Source of the DNA: Mangrovicoccus sp049603835
Lineage (GTDB): Bacteria > Pseudomonadota > Alphaproteobacteria > Rhodobacterales > Rhodobacteraceae
Direction: 5' to 3'
Assembly: GCA_049603835.1 (NCBI GenBank)
Contig: JBMYSZ010000016.1
Span: 21,309-85,308, forward strand
Length of the DNA: 64,000 nt
Positions 49,584 through 57,692 of the stretch are shown in pieces (the first letter of the stretch is position 1; the number at the start of each line of letters is the position of its first letter). A program made the position numbers and the translations under genes. The notes below the pieces were generated by a model, which was given only the letters and a program-made list of their open reading frames with translations, made no database searches and was not told the DNA's origin.

Positions 49584-50640
49584 CGTAACCGCGCTTGCTC
49601 CGGGTAGCGTAATCGGGATTTTGGGCGGCGGTCAGCTGGGTCGCATGCTGGCATTAGCGGCGGCCCGTCTGGGGCTGCGCTGCCATATCTTTGACCCTAG
49701 CCCAGATGCTCCGGCGGCTCAGGTCAGCGATGCCCATAGCGTCGCCGCTTATGACGATATTCCCGCGCTTGAGCGATTTGCCGCCGCTGTGGATGTGGTT
49801 ACTTACGAATTCGAAAACATCCCCACCGCTGCGCTAGATGCGATCACCGCCCATGTGCCGATCCGCCCCGGACGCCGCGCACTGGAAGTGTCCCAAGACC
49901 GTCTGGTGGAGAAAAGCTTTCTCCAGGAGCTGGGGCTTGGCACCGCACCTTTCGCCGATTGCCCCGATGCCGAGGCTTTGAAAACCGCTGTTTCGCAGCT
50001 CAGCCTGCCAGCGATCCTGAAAACCCGGCGCTTCGGCTATGATGGTAAGGGGCAAGAGCGGCTCGATAGCGTCGAGGCGATGAAAGGCGCGACAATCGGT
50101 GATGCGCCGCGAATCCTCGAAGGCTTTGTGGGCTTCACCGCGGAAATCTCGGTGATTGGCGCCCGTGGGCTGGATGGTCGCGTGTCCTGCTTCGATCCAG
50201 GGCGCAACTGGCATGAAGGCGGCATTCTGCGCCGCACTGTGGTCCCCTCGGGCTTGCCGGGTTCGGTGGAAACCGATGCGGTGCTAATCGCGGGCAAAAT
50301 CCTGCGCGCCCTGGACTATGTGGGCGTGATGGGGGTGGAGCTTTTCGTGACCCCAGCCGGGCTTTTGGTCAATGAGATCGCCCCGCGTGTGCATAATTCC
50401 GGCCATTGGACACAGAATGGCTGCGCAATCTGTCAGTTTGAACAGCATATCCGCGCTGTGGCAGGATGGCCTTTGGGTGATGGCGCGCGGCATTCGGATG
50501 TGGAAATGCGCAATCTGATCGGTGACGAGGCCAATGACTGGGCCGGGATCACCAAGGACGGCGCCAGCGCCTTGCATCTTTATGGCAAAGCCGAGGCGCG
50601 GGATGGCCGCAAAATGGGCCATGTGAACCGGATTCTATAG
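49576..50640 (+). CDS. purK: N5-carboxyaminoimidazole ribonucleotide synthase
   Basis: 354 residues from the ATG at 49576, which overlaps purE (ATGAGTGA). ATP-grasp family: GILGGGQLGRMLALAAARLG at the N-terminus, VTYEFENIP, AILKTRRFGYDGKGQ and NEIAPRVHNSGHWTQNG. It makes N5-CAIR from AIR, bicarbonate and ATP. PurE and PurK act in sequence in purine synthesis. Confidence 0.96.
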   Translation: MSDVTALAPGSVIGILGGGQLGRMLALAAARLGLRCHIFDPSPDAPAAQVSDAHSVAAYDDIPALERFAAAVDVVTYEFENIPTAALDAITAHVPIRPGRRALEVSQDRLVEKSFLQELGLGTAPFADCPDAEALKTAVSQLSLPAILKTRRFGYDGKGQERLDSVEAMKGATIGDAPRILEGFVGFTAEISVIGARGLDGRVSCFDPGRNWHEGGILRRTVVPSGLPGSVETDAVLIAGKILRALDYVGVMGVELFVTPAGLLVNEIAPRVHNSGHWTQNGCAICQFEQHIRAVAGWPLGDGARHSDVEMRNLIGDEANDWAGITKDGASALHLYGKAEARDGRKMGHVNRIL

Positions 50641-50654
50641 CGGTCAACCGATAG

Positions 50655-51512
50655 CTAAGGTCTCGTGGCGGGTTTTGCATTGGGTCTTGCGGGGATCACC
50701 GCCAGAGCAACCGCCGCCAAAATCACCAAACTGGCCGCCACGGCGCGGCCGGTTAGCACCTCTGCCAGCAAAACCACCCCGCCAAACATCGCAATGGGCG
50801 GCACAGAAAGCTGGGCCACGGCAGCGACCGCCGCAGGCAGCTGGGGCAACAGACTATACCACAAAGCATAGCACAGGCCCGAAGTGACCGCGCCGGATAG
50901 GATCGCCCAGCCCAGCCCCGGCAGATCCACACCATCCAAAACCACCAAGCTCAGCACCAAAGCGGGAAGAAGCGCCAAGAGAAAACTCCCGGCCATAGTT
51001 GCGATTGGGTCCGCCCCGCCGCGCCCCAGCAGCGAAAACACCCCCCAGCCAAGCGCGGCGCAGACCATCAGCAGCGTGCCTTGCCAAGGCGGCGCCGTTT
51101 CAACCCCCGGCAAAACCAGCCAGATCAAAGCCGCAAAGGCGATCCCGCCGCCAATCAAACGACGCGGACTCAGCGTTTCGCCACTCAGAGCGGCGCCGAC
51201 AAACATCGTGATTTGCACCCCGCCGAACAGGATCAGCGCCCCAAGCCCCGCATCCAAATTGCGATAGGCCAGCGAAAAGCCCAGCATATAGACCGCCAGC
51301 GCTGCCGCTTTCGGCAGGGAAATCGCCGCCCGTAACCGCGTTAGCCCGCCATGAGAAATGGTCAGCCCCGCCAAAAACACCGCCCCTGCCGCGAGCCGCA
51401 GCAAGGCAAACATCATCGGCCCGGTCTCTGTGGTGGTCAGCGCCACCCGGTTGAGCAAGGAATTCGCCGCAAAGCCCGTCATTGTCAGGGCGACAAGAAC
51501 GAGCAGCCGCAA
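50655..51512 (-). CDS. DMT-superfamily transporter (EamA)
   Basis: 285 residues with ten predicted membrane helices in two EamA repeats of five. NSLLNRVALTTTETGPMMFA opens the first repeat and GWGVFSLLGRGGADPIATM the second. It starts with TTG, which has GGAGG seven bases upstream inside the end of the acetyltransferase gene, so the two are co-translated. The substrate is unknown; metabolite efflux is typical. Confidence 0.88.
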   Translation of the reverse strand: MRLLVLVALTMTGFAANSLLNRVALTTTETGPMMFALLRLAAGAVFLAGLTISHGGLTRLRAAISLPKAAALAVYMLGFSLAYRNLDAGLGALILFGGVQITMFVGAALSGETLSPRRLIGGGIAFAALIWLVLPGVETAPPWQGTLLMVCAALGWGVFSLLGRGGADPIATMAGSFLLALLPALVLSLVVLDGVDLPGLGWAILSGAVTSGLCYALWYSLLPQLPAAVAAVAQLSVPPIAMFGGVVLLAEVLTGRAVAASLVILAAVALAVIPARPNAKPATRP

Positions 51513-51514
51513 AG

Positions 51515-52000
51515 CTAGACCTCCGCAAATGGGCGAGGATAGACCAAAGCCGTCTGCGCCGTCGCTGTGCTGGTCTCAATCGGGTATAGCCCGGTATATT
51601 GCGCAGGATAGGGAGACATCAAAGTTGCCTTGCCGCCAAATATAAATCCAAAACGACTATAATAGTTCGGATCCCCCACAACAACCACGGCCGCGGCTTT
51701 GTGAGCACGGGCCTTGTCCAGCCCTTCGCGGATCAAAGCCCCGCCGATCCCTTGGTTCTGACGGGCATTTTGCACGCAAACTGGGGCCAAAGCCCACCAA
51801 TTATCCGGGGTTGAGAGCTCGGAAAAGCAAATATGACCCACCAAATCGCCATTCTGCTCGGCCACTAATTCGCAGCGCGCCTGATCGCTTCGGCGCAAAG
51901 CCTCGATCAATTTATGTTCATTATTCTGGCCAAAGGCGTGAACGACCAAAATGGATATAGCAGTATAGTCGTCTGGAATGGCCGGGCGAATAGTCAGCAC
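51515..52000 (-). CDS. GNAT-family N-acetyltransferase
   Basis: 161 residues from a GTG with AGAGGAG upstream. The N-terminus LTIRPAIPDDYTAISILVVHAF is the beta1-alpha1 of the GNAT fold. The acetyl-CoA loop is QNARQNQGIGGALIREGLDKA (Q/RxxGxG/A), and VVVGDPNYYSRFGFIFGG is typical of the YhbS-like subgroup. The acceptor is not known. It is the middle gene of a minus-strand run of three. Confidence 0.9.
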   Translation of the reverse strand: MLTIRPAIPDDYTAISILVVHAFGQNNEHKLIEALRRSDQARCELVAEQNGDLVGHICFSELSTPDNWWALAPVCVQNARQNQGIGGALIREGLDKARAHKAAAVVVVGDPNYYSRFGFIFGGKATLMSPYPAQYTGLYPIETSTATAQTALVYPRPFAEV

Positions 52001-52007
52001 TTGGGAG

Positions 52008-52367
52008 TTACTCCTCTTTTGGCTGGGATAGGGAAACGCGCTGCTGCGGGCTTTGCGTCCACATGTCCGCCCCCGCCGCTGCTATGAGTTGAATCACTAT
52101 ATAATCTGGTCCCCTACCCTGTTGCCGGGCAAGAGTTTCAATTTGGTTCAAAACAGATTTAGACAATTGCAAACGATAAGGCGGGCCAGCCTCCTCCACT
52201 GGCACCGCCATATCGCGATAGCCCTGGATCAACTGCCCCTCCACTATTCGGCGCAAAGCGGCCGATCCCTGGGGTTTCCGCAATTCTCGGCGCGCCCGGC
52301 GCATGATCGGGCGCAACTCGTGCGGCAAGCTGATCAGCAGAGCCTTGCGTTTGTCCTTTGCTGTCAT
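52008..52367 (-). CDS. Protein of unknown function, possible tandem ribbon-helix-helix-like
   Basis: 119 residues, basic, preceded by GAAGG. Two similar halves can be seen. KALLISLPHELRPIMRRARREL leads to SAALRRIVEGQLIQGY, and PYRLQLSKSVLNQIETLARQQG leads to DYIVIQLIAAAG. Each half reads as a strand followed by two helices, as in ribbon-helix-helix DNA-binding folds, but the similarity is weak and I do not recognise a family. The gene ends eight bases before the acetyltransferase gene and is probably in its operon. Confidence 0.5.
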   Translation of the reverse strand: MTAKDKRKALLISLPHELRPIMRRARRELRKPQGSAALRRIVEGQLIQGYRDMAVPVEEAGPPYRLQLSKSVLNQIETLARQQGRGPDYIVIQLIAAAGADMWTQSPQQRVSLSQPKEE

Positions 52368-52440
52368 TGCCGTGACCTTCGCAGGGTTTCGCAGCCGGGA
52401 CCAGCCCCCTTAGGTATAGGCTTGATGCGCGGATGCGATT

Positions 52441-53514
52441 TCAGTTTTGCTTTTGCGCGGCGATTGCAGCGCCAGTTTGAGCCTCCGCCTCCGCCTGAGC
52501 GCGCTCCTTAGCCGACAGATAATGACGCTGATAGAAATGCACCTGGCGCACGCGCCGCTTGGTTTTCAGCTCGGCCCCGTCTTTGCCACGGCTCTCAGAA
52601 CCCGCTAATTTCCCATAAAGATTATAGTCCCGCTTATAGAGCCCGCGCAGGCTTTGATAAAACTCCGGCAGGGGCTTTTTCTCGGATGTGCCGGTCTGCA
52701 TGAAACGTTCATCTTCGATCTCTTGGCCATAGGCTTCGGCCAAATGGGCGCGGATCGTGGCAATGCCCGCCATGTTGAACAATTTCAGCCCGCACTCTTC
52801 CACAGAGAAATGGTCCAAATAGCGGTGCTGCGGATCCGTGTGATGCTTTGCATCGATAAAGCGGCGGCGATAATCGGCCAGCTTGGTCACGAACACCGCT
52901 TCGCTTGGCGCGGTAGAGAGGCCCAGAAAATTTTCCACATCGCGGGCATGGCGTGCCAAAGCCCCCAAACGGACATTACGCGAATAATAGGATTGTACCC
53001 GATCCAGCGGATCCCGGATTACCGCGAATTTGAAATAGTCTTTGTACTGCTCCTGCAAATCCACCGGGGTCACAAAGCGATACCGTTCGGACATTTGCAG
53101 ATGCACCCCTTCGCCGAAGGTTTGCCCCAAAAGCGCCTTGGAAAAGAAGTTCTTGATGGTGGTCGATCCATTTTTCGGGATCGGGATATAAAGCAGCTTG
53201 CGGCCATCATCCACAAAGGCCCGCGCCACAGCGATATTCGCATGGATCAGATTGGTGCTATGCAACTGACCATAGCAGAGCAAACAGGCCTGATAAATCG
53301 AGCGAGCCAGGAAATCATCGCCCTTTTGCCGGTAAAGATTGCCTATTTCTTCATGGATGCGCCGCCTCGGGCGTTCTTGGAAACATTTCTGGGCAAGCGC
53401 CAAGGCCCCGTCAATATCCTGCTGTCGATACAGCAATTCACGGATCCGGGGCATATCGGCGAGCTTCGCCTCTGCTTCGATATCTTCGGCGGTTTCGCTT
53501 TCATAGTCGCTCAT
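52441..53514 (-). CDS. Sulfotransferase family protein with helical N-terminal extension
   Basis: 357 residues. The N-terminal 80 or so are helical and may hold one TPR-like repeat pair (IRELLYRQQDIDGALALAQK, IHEEIGNLYRQKGDDFLARS). The sulfotransferase core has the PAPS loop YIPIPKNGSTTIKNFF (109-124) and the 3'-phosphate motif FAVIRDPLDRVQSYYSRN (about 160-177). The basic C-terminus (RGKDGAELKTKRRVRQVHF) ends in an Ala/Glu-rich helix. It is distinct from the shorter sulfotransferase at 23.8 kb. The acceptor is unknown. Confidence 0.85.
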   Translation of the reverse strand: MSDYESETAEDIEAEAKLADMPRIRELLYRQQDIDGALALAQKCFQERPRRRIHEEIGNLYRQKGDDFLARSIYQACLLCYGQLHSTNLIHANIAVARAFVDDGRKLLYIPIPKNGSTTIKNFFSKALLGQTFGEGVHLQMSERYRFVTPVDLQEQYKDYFKFAVIRDPLDRVQSYYSRNVRLGALARHARDVENFLGLSTAPSEAVFVTKLADYRRRFIDAKHHTDPQHRYLDHFSVEECGLKLFNMAGIATIRAHLAEAYGQEIEDERFMQTGTSEKKPLPEFYQSLRGLYKRDYNLYGKLAGSESRGKDGAELKTKRRVRQVHFYQRHYLSAKERAQAEAEAQTGAAIAAQKQN

Positions 53515-53588
53515 GAAGGGATCCGTGGCTAAATTCCGCTAATATTTCCTTGGGCTTCTACTGTGCGGCAAGCCCTGTCAAGCATCAG

Positions 53589-53611
53589 CTAAAGCGTTTC
53601 GACAAAAGCTA
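53589..53611. repeat. Copy 2 of a 23-bp intergenic motif
   Basis: CTAAAGCGTTTCGAC followed by AAAAGCTA; 20 of 23 positions match 41647-41669. It lies between the divergent sulfotransferase and tdk genes, about 95 bases before tdk. Confidence 0.5.
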
Positions 53612-53705
53612 TAAAATCCCGGTGCTGTGGCTTTGGCCCCTTTGCGTAAATGCTTTGGGTTTTCACCATCTTGTCAGCCCCCCTCGGCAAAGGCTATCTG
53701 CGCCC

Positions 53706-54314
53706 ATGGCCAAGCTTTACTTCCATTATTCCACCATGAATGCGGGGAAATCCTCTTCTCTGCTTCAGGCCGATTACAATTATCGGGAACGGGGCATGCA
53801 AACCCTGCGCCTGACCACTGCCGCCGATACGCGTTCGGGCAAGGGGCGCATCGCCTCAAGGATCGGGATCGAAGAACCGGCCTTCACCTATACTGCGGAT
53901 GCGGATCTGTTCGCCTTCATCGCCCGCCGCCTTGGCGAAGGGCCTTGCGCCTGTGTTTTTGTGGATGAGGCGCATTTCCTAACCGAAGCGCAAGTTTGGC
54001 AATTGGCCCGCGCGGTGGATGATTTGGGCATTCCGGTGATGTGTTATGGGCTGCGGGTGGATTTTCGCGGCCAGCTTTTCCCCGGCTCGGCAACGCTGAT
54101 GGCTCTGGCCGATGAAATGCGCGAAGTCCGCACGATCTGCCATTGCGGGAAAAAGGCCACTATGGTGGTGCGGGTCGATGCAGCAGGCAAGCCGATCAAA
54201 GACGGGCCGCAATATCTGGTTGGCGGTAATGAAAGCTATGTATCGCTCTGCCGCCGCCATTGGCGCGAGGTGATGGGGGATCGCGAGGCACCGACCGAGC
54301 CTCCCTCGGAATAA
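53706..54314 (+). CDS. tdk: Thymidine kinase
   Basis: 202 residues from the ATG at 53706; the upstream extension of 52 residues is not family-like. P-loop STMNAGKSSSLL (9-20), Walker B CVFVDEAHFL and the lasso-domain zinc Cys in TICHCGKKATMVV and VSLCRRHW. It is a type II (TK1-like) kinase that phosphorylates thymidine. It complements the deoA-deoB catabolic cluster at 18-21 kb by recapturing thymidine for nucleotide synthesis. Confidence 0.95.
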   Translation: MAKLYFHYSTMNAGKSSSLLQADYNYRERGMQTLRLTTAADTRSGKGRIASRIGIEEPAFTYTADADLFAFIARRLGEGPCACVFVDEAHFLTEAQVWQLARAVDDLGIPVMCYGLRVDFRGQLFPGSATLMALADEMREVRTICHCGKKATMVVRVDAAGKPIKDGPQYLVGGNESYVSLCRRHWREVMGDREAPTEPPSE

Positions 54315-54341
54315 GCGCCGCAATCGGCAGATTGTTGCGCC

Positions 54342-54692
54342 CTAGAACATCCGGCCGCCCAACGGCACTTCTTGATCCGGGGCCAGCAAAACGACCTCGC
54401 CCTCTGCATCTGGCGCACCCAACACCAAGATTTCGGACATGAATTTGCCGATCTGACGCGGTGGGAAATTCACCACGGCCATAACCTGCCGCCCGATCAG
54501 CTCATCGGGTGTGTAATGGCGGGTGATCTGAGCCGAGCTTTTCTTGATGCCGATTTCAGGCCCGAAATCCACCCAAAGCTTGATCGCCGGGCGCCGAGCT
54601 TCGGGAAAGGCTTCGGTCTTTGTGACCCGCCCCACCCGAATATCCAGCGCCATAAACTGGTCAAAACTGACTTCAGGAGGTTTCTCCGCCAT
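54342..54692 (-). CDS. csaA: tRNA-binding/chaperone protein CsaA
   Basis: 116 residues with a single OB-fold tRNA-binding domain: FMALDIRVGRVTKTEAFPEA, LWVDFGPEIGIKKSSAQITRHY and GRQVMAVVNFPPRQIGKFMSE. The size fits stand-alone CsaA rather than the C-terminus of MetG. CsaA is a homodimeric chaperone with export-related activity. It lies just downstream of proC (six bases), so they are co-transcribed. Confidence 0.92.
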   Translation of the reverse strand: MAEKPPEVSFDQFMALDIRVGRVTKTEAFPEARRPAIKLWVDFGPEIGIKKSSAQITRHYTPDELIGRQVMAVVNFPPRQIGKFMSEILVLGAPDAEGEVVLLAPDQEVPLGGRMF

Positions 54693-54698
54693 GGTGAT

Positions 54699-55514
54699 CT
54701 AACTCGCCAATTCCCGCGATCGCTGAGCGGCAGCGGCCACAGTGCGCCGGATTAGCGGCGAGAGCCCAGTTTCCGGCTCCATCAGATGGGCAAGCCCTGC
54801 TTGAGTCGTCCCGCCTGGGCTGGTGACATTGATCCGCAATTGCGCCGGGCTTTCGCTGGCATGCTCCGCCAGATGCCCCGCCCCGGCGACCGTCGCTTTG
54901 GCAAGCTTCAACGCCAGATCCTCGGGCAGCCCTTCGGCCAAGCCCGCAGCGGTCAAACACTCAATCATATGAAAAACATAAGCCGGACCCGACCCAGATA
55001 CAGCCGTCACAGCATCCATCTGGGATTCATCCTCTAGCCGCAGGGTTTGACCAATGGCCGACAAAAGCGCCTCGGCCAGACCTAGATCCTCACCGCTGGC
55101 CGCAACATTCCCCACAAGCGCGGTAATTCCTTTAGCAACCGCAGCCGGGGTATTGGGCATCGCGCGGATGATCGGCGTTTGGTCGCCCAGCACCTCTTCG
55201 TAGACCCGCAGCGGCGTGCCCGCCGCAATCGACAAAAACAAAGTCCCGCCGCCGCCATAGTTTTTCAAACTGGGCAAGGCGTCGGTCATCATCTGCGGTT
55301 TGACTGCCACCAAGACCAGCGCCGGATCTTGGGGCAGGCTAGTATTCAGCCGCAACCCTTTCACGGTTTTCAGCCAATCCGAGGGGTAAGGTTCGATCAC
55401 CGATACCGCCTCGGCGGGCATCCCTCCGACCAGCCAGCCCGCCAACATAGCCGAGCCCATTTTTCCGCAGCCCAGTAAAACGATACCGCGCTTGCGGATG
55501 TCTTCGAAATCCAT
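54699..55514 (-). CDS. proC: Pyrroline-5-carboxylate reductase
   Basis: 271 residues. The N-terminal Rossmann motif is IVLLGCGKMGSAMLAGWLVG (11-30). VAVKPQMMTDALP and IIRAMPNTPAAVAKGITAL follow. The conserved C-terminal dimer domain has AVSGSGPAYVFHMIE and VTSPGGTTQAGLAHL. It carries out the last step of proline synthesis, with NAD(P)H. It is the first gene of a proC-csaA unit. Confidence 0.96.
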   Translation of the reverse strand: MDFEDIRKRGIVLLGCGKMGSAMLAGWLVGGMPAEAVSVIEPYPSDWLKTVKGLRLNTSLPQDPALVLVAVKPQMMTDALPSLKNYGGGGTLFLSIAAGTPLRVYEEVLGDQTPIIRAMPNTPAAVAKGITALVGNVAASGEDLGLAEALLSAIGQTLRLEDESQMDAVTAVSGSGPAYVFHMIECLTAAGLAEGLPEDLALKLAKATVAGAGHLAEHASESPAQLRINVTSPGGTTQAGLAHLMEPETGLSPLIRRTVAAAAQRSRELAS

Positions 55515-55546
55515 CTGGTTTTTCCTAATTTACCCGTCAGGGCAGA

Positions 55547-56050
55547 TTAGGCGCGACCATAGGCTTCGGCAATAGCCACCTGCATTGCTTCATTGACAGG
55601 GGTGTCGCCCCAAACCGCCAATTGGAACGCCGGATAGAACCGCTCAGAGGCACAAACCGCGGCTTCGATCATGGAGGTGATCTGCTCTTGGCTTGCCATT
55701 TCTTGACCTGCAACATTCAGACCATAGCGGAAAACCATCAGCTTTTGCGCCTCCCACCAGGTGAAGCAGCCCGACCAGCTTTTGTCATTGGCGGCATTCA
55801 TCGCCTCATAAAGCGCAGGAAGTTTGTCTGCTGGGGGATCCATATCAAAAGTGCAAATCAAACGGAGTGTTTGGTCAAAATTGCACCACGCCAAGGTCAG
55901 GGAGTAGGTTCTCCACTGGCCCTCAACGGCCATCGCGATTTGGTCATCCGCGACACGGTCAAAGTCCCAAGCGTGATGCTCGGCCAAAGATTCGACGATA
56001 TCGATGGGGTCAAGCTCTTCCGTGTGCAGATCATGGTCTAGATAAGACAT
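55547..56050 (-). CDS. YbjN-domain protein
   Basis: 167 residues from the ATG at 56050, with AGAGGCCGAG upstream; the longer frame adds 74 unlikely residues. The fold is read from HAWDFDRVADDQIAMAVEGQ, YSLTLAWCNFDQTLRLICTFDM, PALYEAMNAANDKSWSGCFTWW and LMVFRYGLNVAGQEMASQEQI. This is the YbjN pattern (related to type III secretion chaperone folds). The role is unknown. proC lies 33 bases downstream on the same strand. Confidence 0.85.
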   Translation of the reverse strand: MSYLDHDLHTEELDPIDIVESLAEHHAWDFDRVADDQIAMAVEGQWRTYSLTLAWCNFDQTLRLICTFDMDPPADKLPALYEAMNAANDKSWSGCFTWWEAQKLMVFRYGLNVAGQEMASQEQITSMIEAAVCASERFYPAFQLAVWGDTPVNEAMQVAIAEAYGRA

Positions 56051-56286
56051 GCTCGGCCTCTTAAAAGGGGGCCGAGGGACATGCCCAAAGCCCGTTGCCT
56101 GTAGATAGTAGGCCCAGATATTTCTAAGGATATCAGGTTGCCCACTAGATATAGGATGCAAGACAGATTCCCTTCTGTAAAGCGAAAGTTGTGTGACCTT
56201 GGGCCAAACACCGTCCATGTTCGGTATTTTGCCCCTTGACCAGGCCCTGTTGCCTTCCGACATGGGAAGCAAAAGAAAGGGATCCT

Positions 56287-56859
56287 ATGGACCGCCGTAA
56301 TGACGTACTCGATTTTCTGCTCACCCGCCGTTCTCGCCCGGCAAAATTGCTGTCTGCTCCGGCCCCAAGCGCCGAGGATCTGCGCGAAATTCTGACCGCC
56401 GCGGCCCGCACCCCAGACCATGGCAAGCTGGAGCCTTGGCGCTTTATCGTGCTCGAAGAGCCTGCGCTACAAAGGCTTAGCGGACTTGTGGTCGATCTGT
56501 CCGAAGCCCGCGGGATGGGCGAAGACGACTATGCAAAACAGCGCGACATGTATGCGCGCGGCCCGCTCGCCGTGGCGGTTATCGCCTCGCCGAAAGCCAG
56601 CAAAATCCCGGAAATCGAGCAGCTCTATTCCGCTGGAGCGGCCTGTTTGGCACTGTTGAATGCGGCTTTAGCCGCGGGTTGGGGGGCGAATTGGCTGTCT
56701 GGTTGGGCCAGCCATGATCCGGAATTCCTGTCCAAAGGTCTCGGGCTAGAAACGCACGAAAAAGTGGCAGGTCTGATTTTCATCGGCTCCACCGAGGTCA
56801 CTCCGCCCGAACGTCCGCGTCCAGATTTGGATGCGATCACTAGCTGGGTCACGGAATAA
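56287..56859 (+). CDS. Nitroreductase family protein (YdjA-like)
   Basis: 190 residues from the ATG at 56287, preceded by AAAGGGA. The FMN-site pattern is LLTRRSRPAKLL near the N-terminus, TPDHGKLEPWRFIVLE (about 50-65) and GWGANWLSGW near 140. It is the small YdjA/Frm2-like type and would reduce nitro or quinone compounds with NAD(P)H. The stop overlaps the start of the EI24 gene (TAATG). Confidence 0.88.
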   Translation: MDRRNDVLDFLLTRRSRPAKLLSAPAPSAEDLREILTAAARTPDHGKLEPWRFIVLEEPALQRLSGLVVDLSEARGMGEDDYAKQRDMYARGPLAVAVIASPKASKIPEIEQLYSAGAACLALLNAALAAGWGANWLSGWASHDPEFLSKGLGLETHEKVAGLIFIGSTEVTPPERPRPDLDAITSWVTE

Positions 56860-57545
56860 TGCTGAGCGATATCTCAAAAGCGTTGTCGCAAATCGGCGAT
56901 CCGCGCTTTCGCAAAGTGCTGTTTTTAGGGGTTGGGCTGACCATAGCCCTTTTGATCGGCTTTTATATCGGCACTGCCTGGCTGGTGGGCTGGCTCGTGC
57001 CCGATAGCGTGACCCTGCCTTGGATCGGCGAACTCACCTGGTTGGATGGAGTAGCTTCGGGCCTATCGGTTGCGGCGGCCATGGGCGCCTCGGTCTTTTT
57101 GATGGTGCCGGTGGCCTCGGCCTTTACCGGGATTTTCCTAGACCAGGTGGCCGATGCGGTCGAAGACGTCCATTATCCGCATCTACCGGATGTGGAGCCA
57201 GTGCCGATCCTCACCACTATTGGCGATAGCTTGTCCTTTCTTGGGGTGCTGCTGGCGGCAAACCTGGCGGCGCTGATCCTCTATCTCTTTTTCATCCCCT
57301 TCGCGCCTTTCATCTTTTGGGCCTTGAACGGTTTCCTTCTGGGGCGGGAATATTTCCAATTGGTGGCGATCCGTCGTTTGGGCATGGCCGGGGCGAAAAA
57401 GATGCGACGCAAGCATGCGGCTCAGATCTGGCTGACCGGCGGTATCATGGCCATTCCCTTGACCATCCCTTTGGTCAATTTGGTGGTGCCGATTATTGGC
57501 GTGGCCGTGTTCACCCATCTTTATCACCGTTTGGCCCAGGACTAA
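56859..57545 (+). CDS. EI24/CysZ-like membrane protein
   Basis: 228 residues. There are four or more hydrophobic segments: LFLGVGLTIALLIGFYIGTA, a second near 65-90, a long one in LSFLGVLLAANLAALILYLF (about 125-145), and one at 190-225. The segment FLLGREYFQLVAIRRLGMAGA is the conserved EI24/CysZ part. CysZ is a sulfate permease; relatives in alphaproteobacteria are unassigned. It is co-translated with the nitroreductase gene. Confidence 0.85.
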   Translation: MLSDISKALSQIGDPRFRKVLFLGVGLTIALLIGFYIGTAWLVGWLVPDSVTLPWIGELTWLDGVASGLSVAAAMGASVFLMVPVASAFTGIFLDQVADAVEDVHYPHLPDVEPVPILTTIGDSLSFLGVLLAANLAALILYLFFIPFAPFIFWALNGFLLGREYFQLVAIRRLGMAGAKKMRRKHAAQIWLTGGIMAIPLTIPLVNLVVPIIGVAVFTHLYHRLAQD

Positions 57546-57568
57546 GCGACAGGCCGGATTGGGCTGGC

Positions 57569-57631
57569 ATGACTGCTAGCCCAAATGCCGACCAATCGAA
57601 CTGCCGCTTTTGCACAGAGCCTGTGCGCTGA
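57569..57631 (+). CDS. Possible 20-residue CxxC micropeptide
   Basis: ATG to TGA encodes MTASPNADQSNCRFCTEPVR, 24 bases after the EI24 stop. The CRFC pair resembles half of a zinc site. The ribosome site is only moderate (GGATTGGGC). Short frames like this occur by chance, so this is listed as a possibility only. Confidence 0.2.
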   Translation: MTASPNADQSNCRFCTEPVR

Positions 57632-57692
57632 TCGCTCTGGCATGCTTGGCCTAGGTTCTAAATATCATCTGAGTGAATGAACGGAGGATGAT

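Noticed and set aside
52654..53532. 292-codon frame antisense to the second sulfotransferase
   Set aside because: The opposite strand carries both PAPS-binding motifs; this frame has none of its own.
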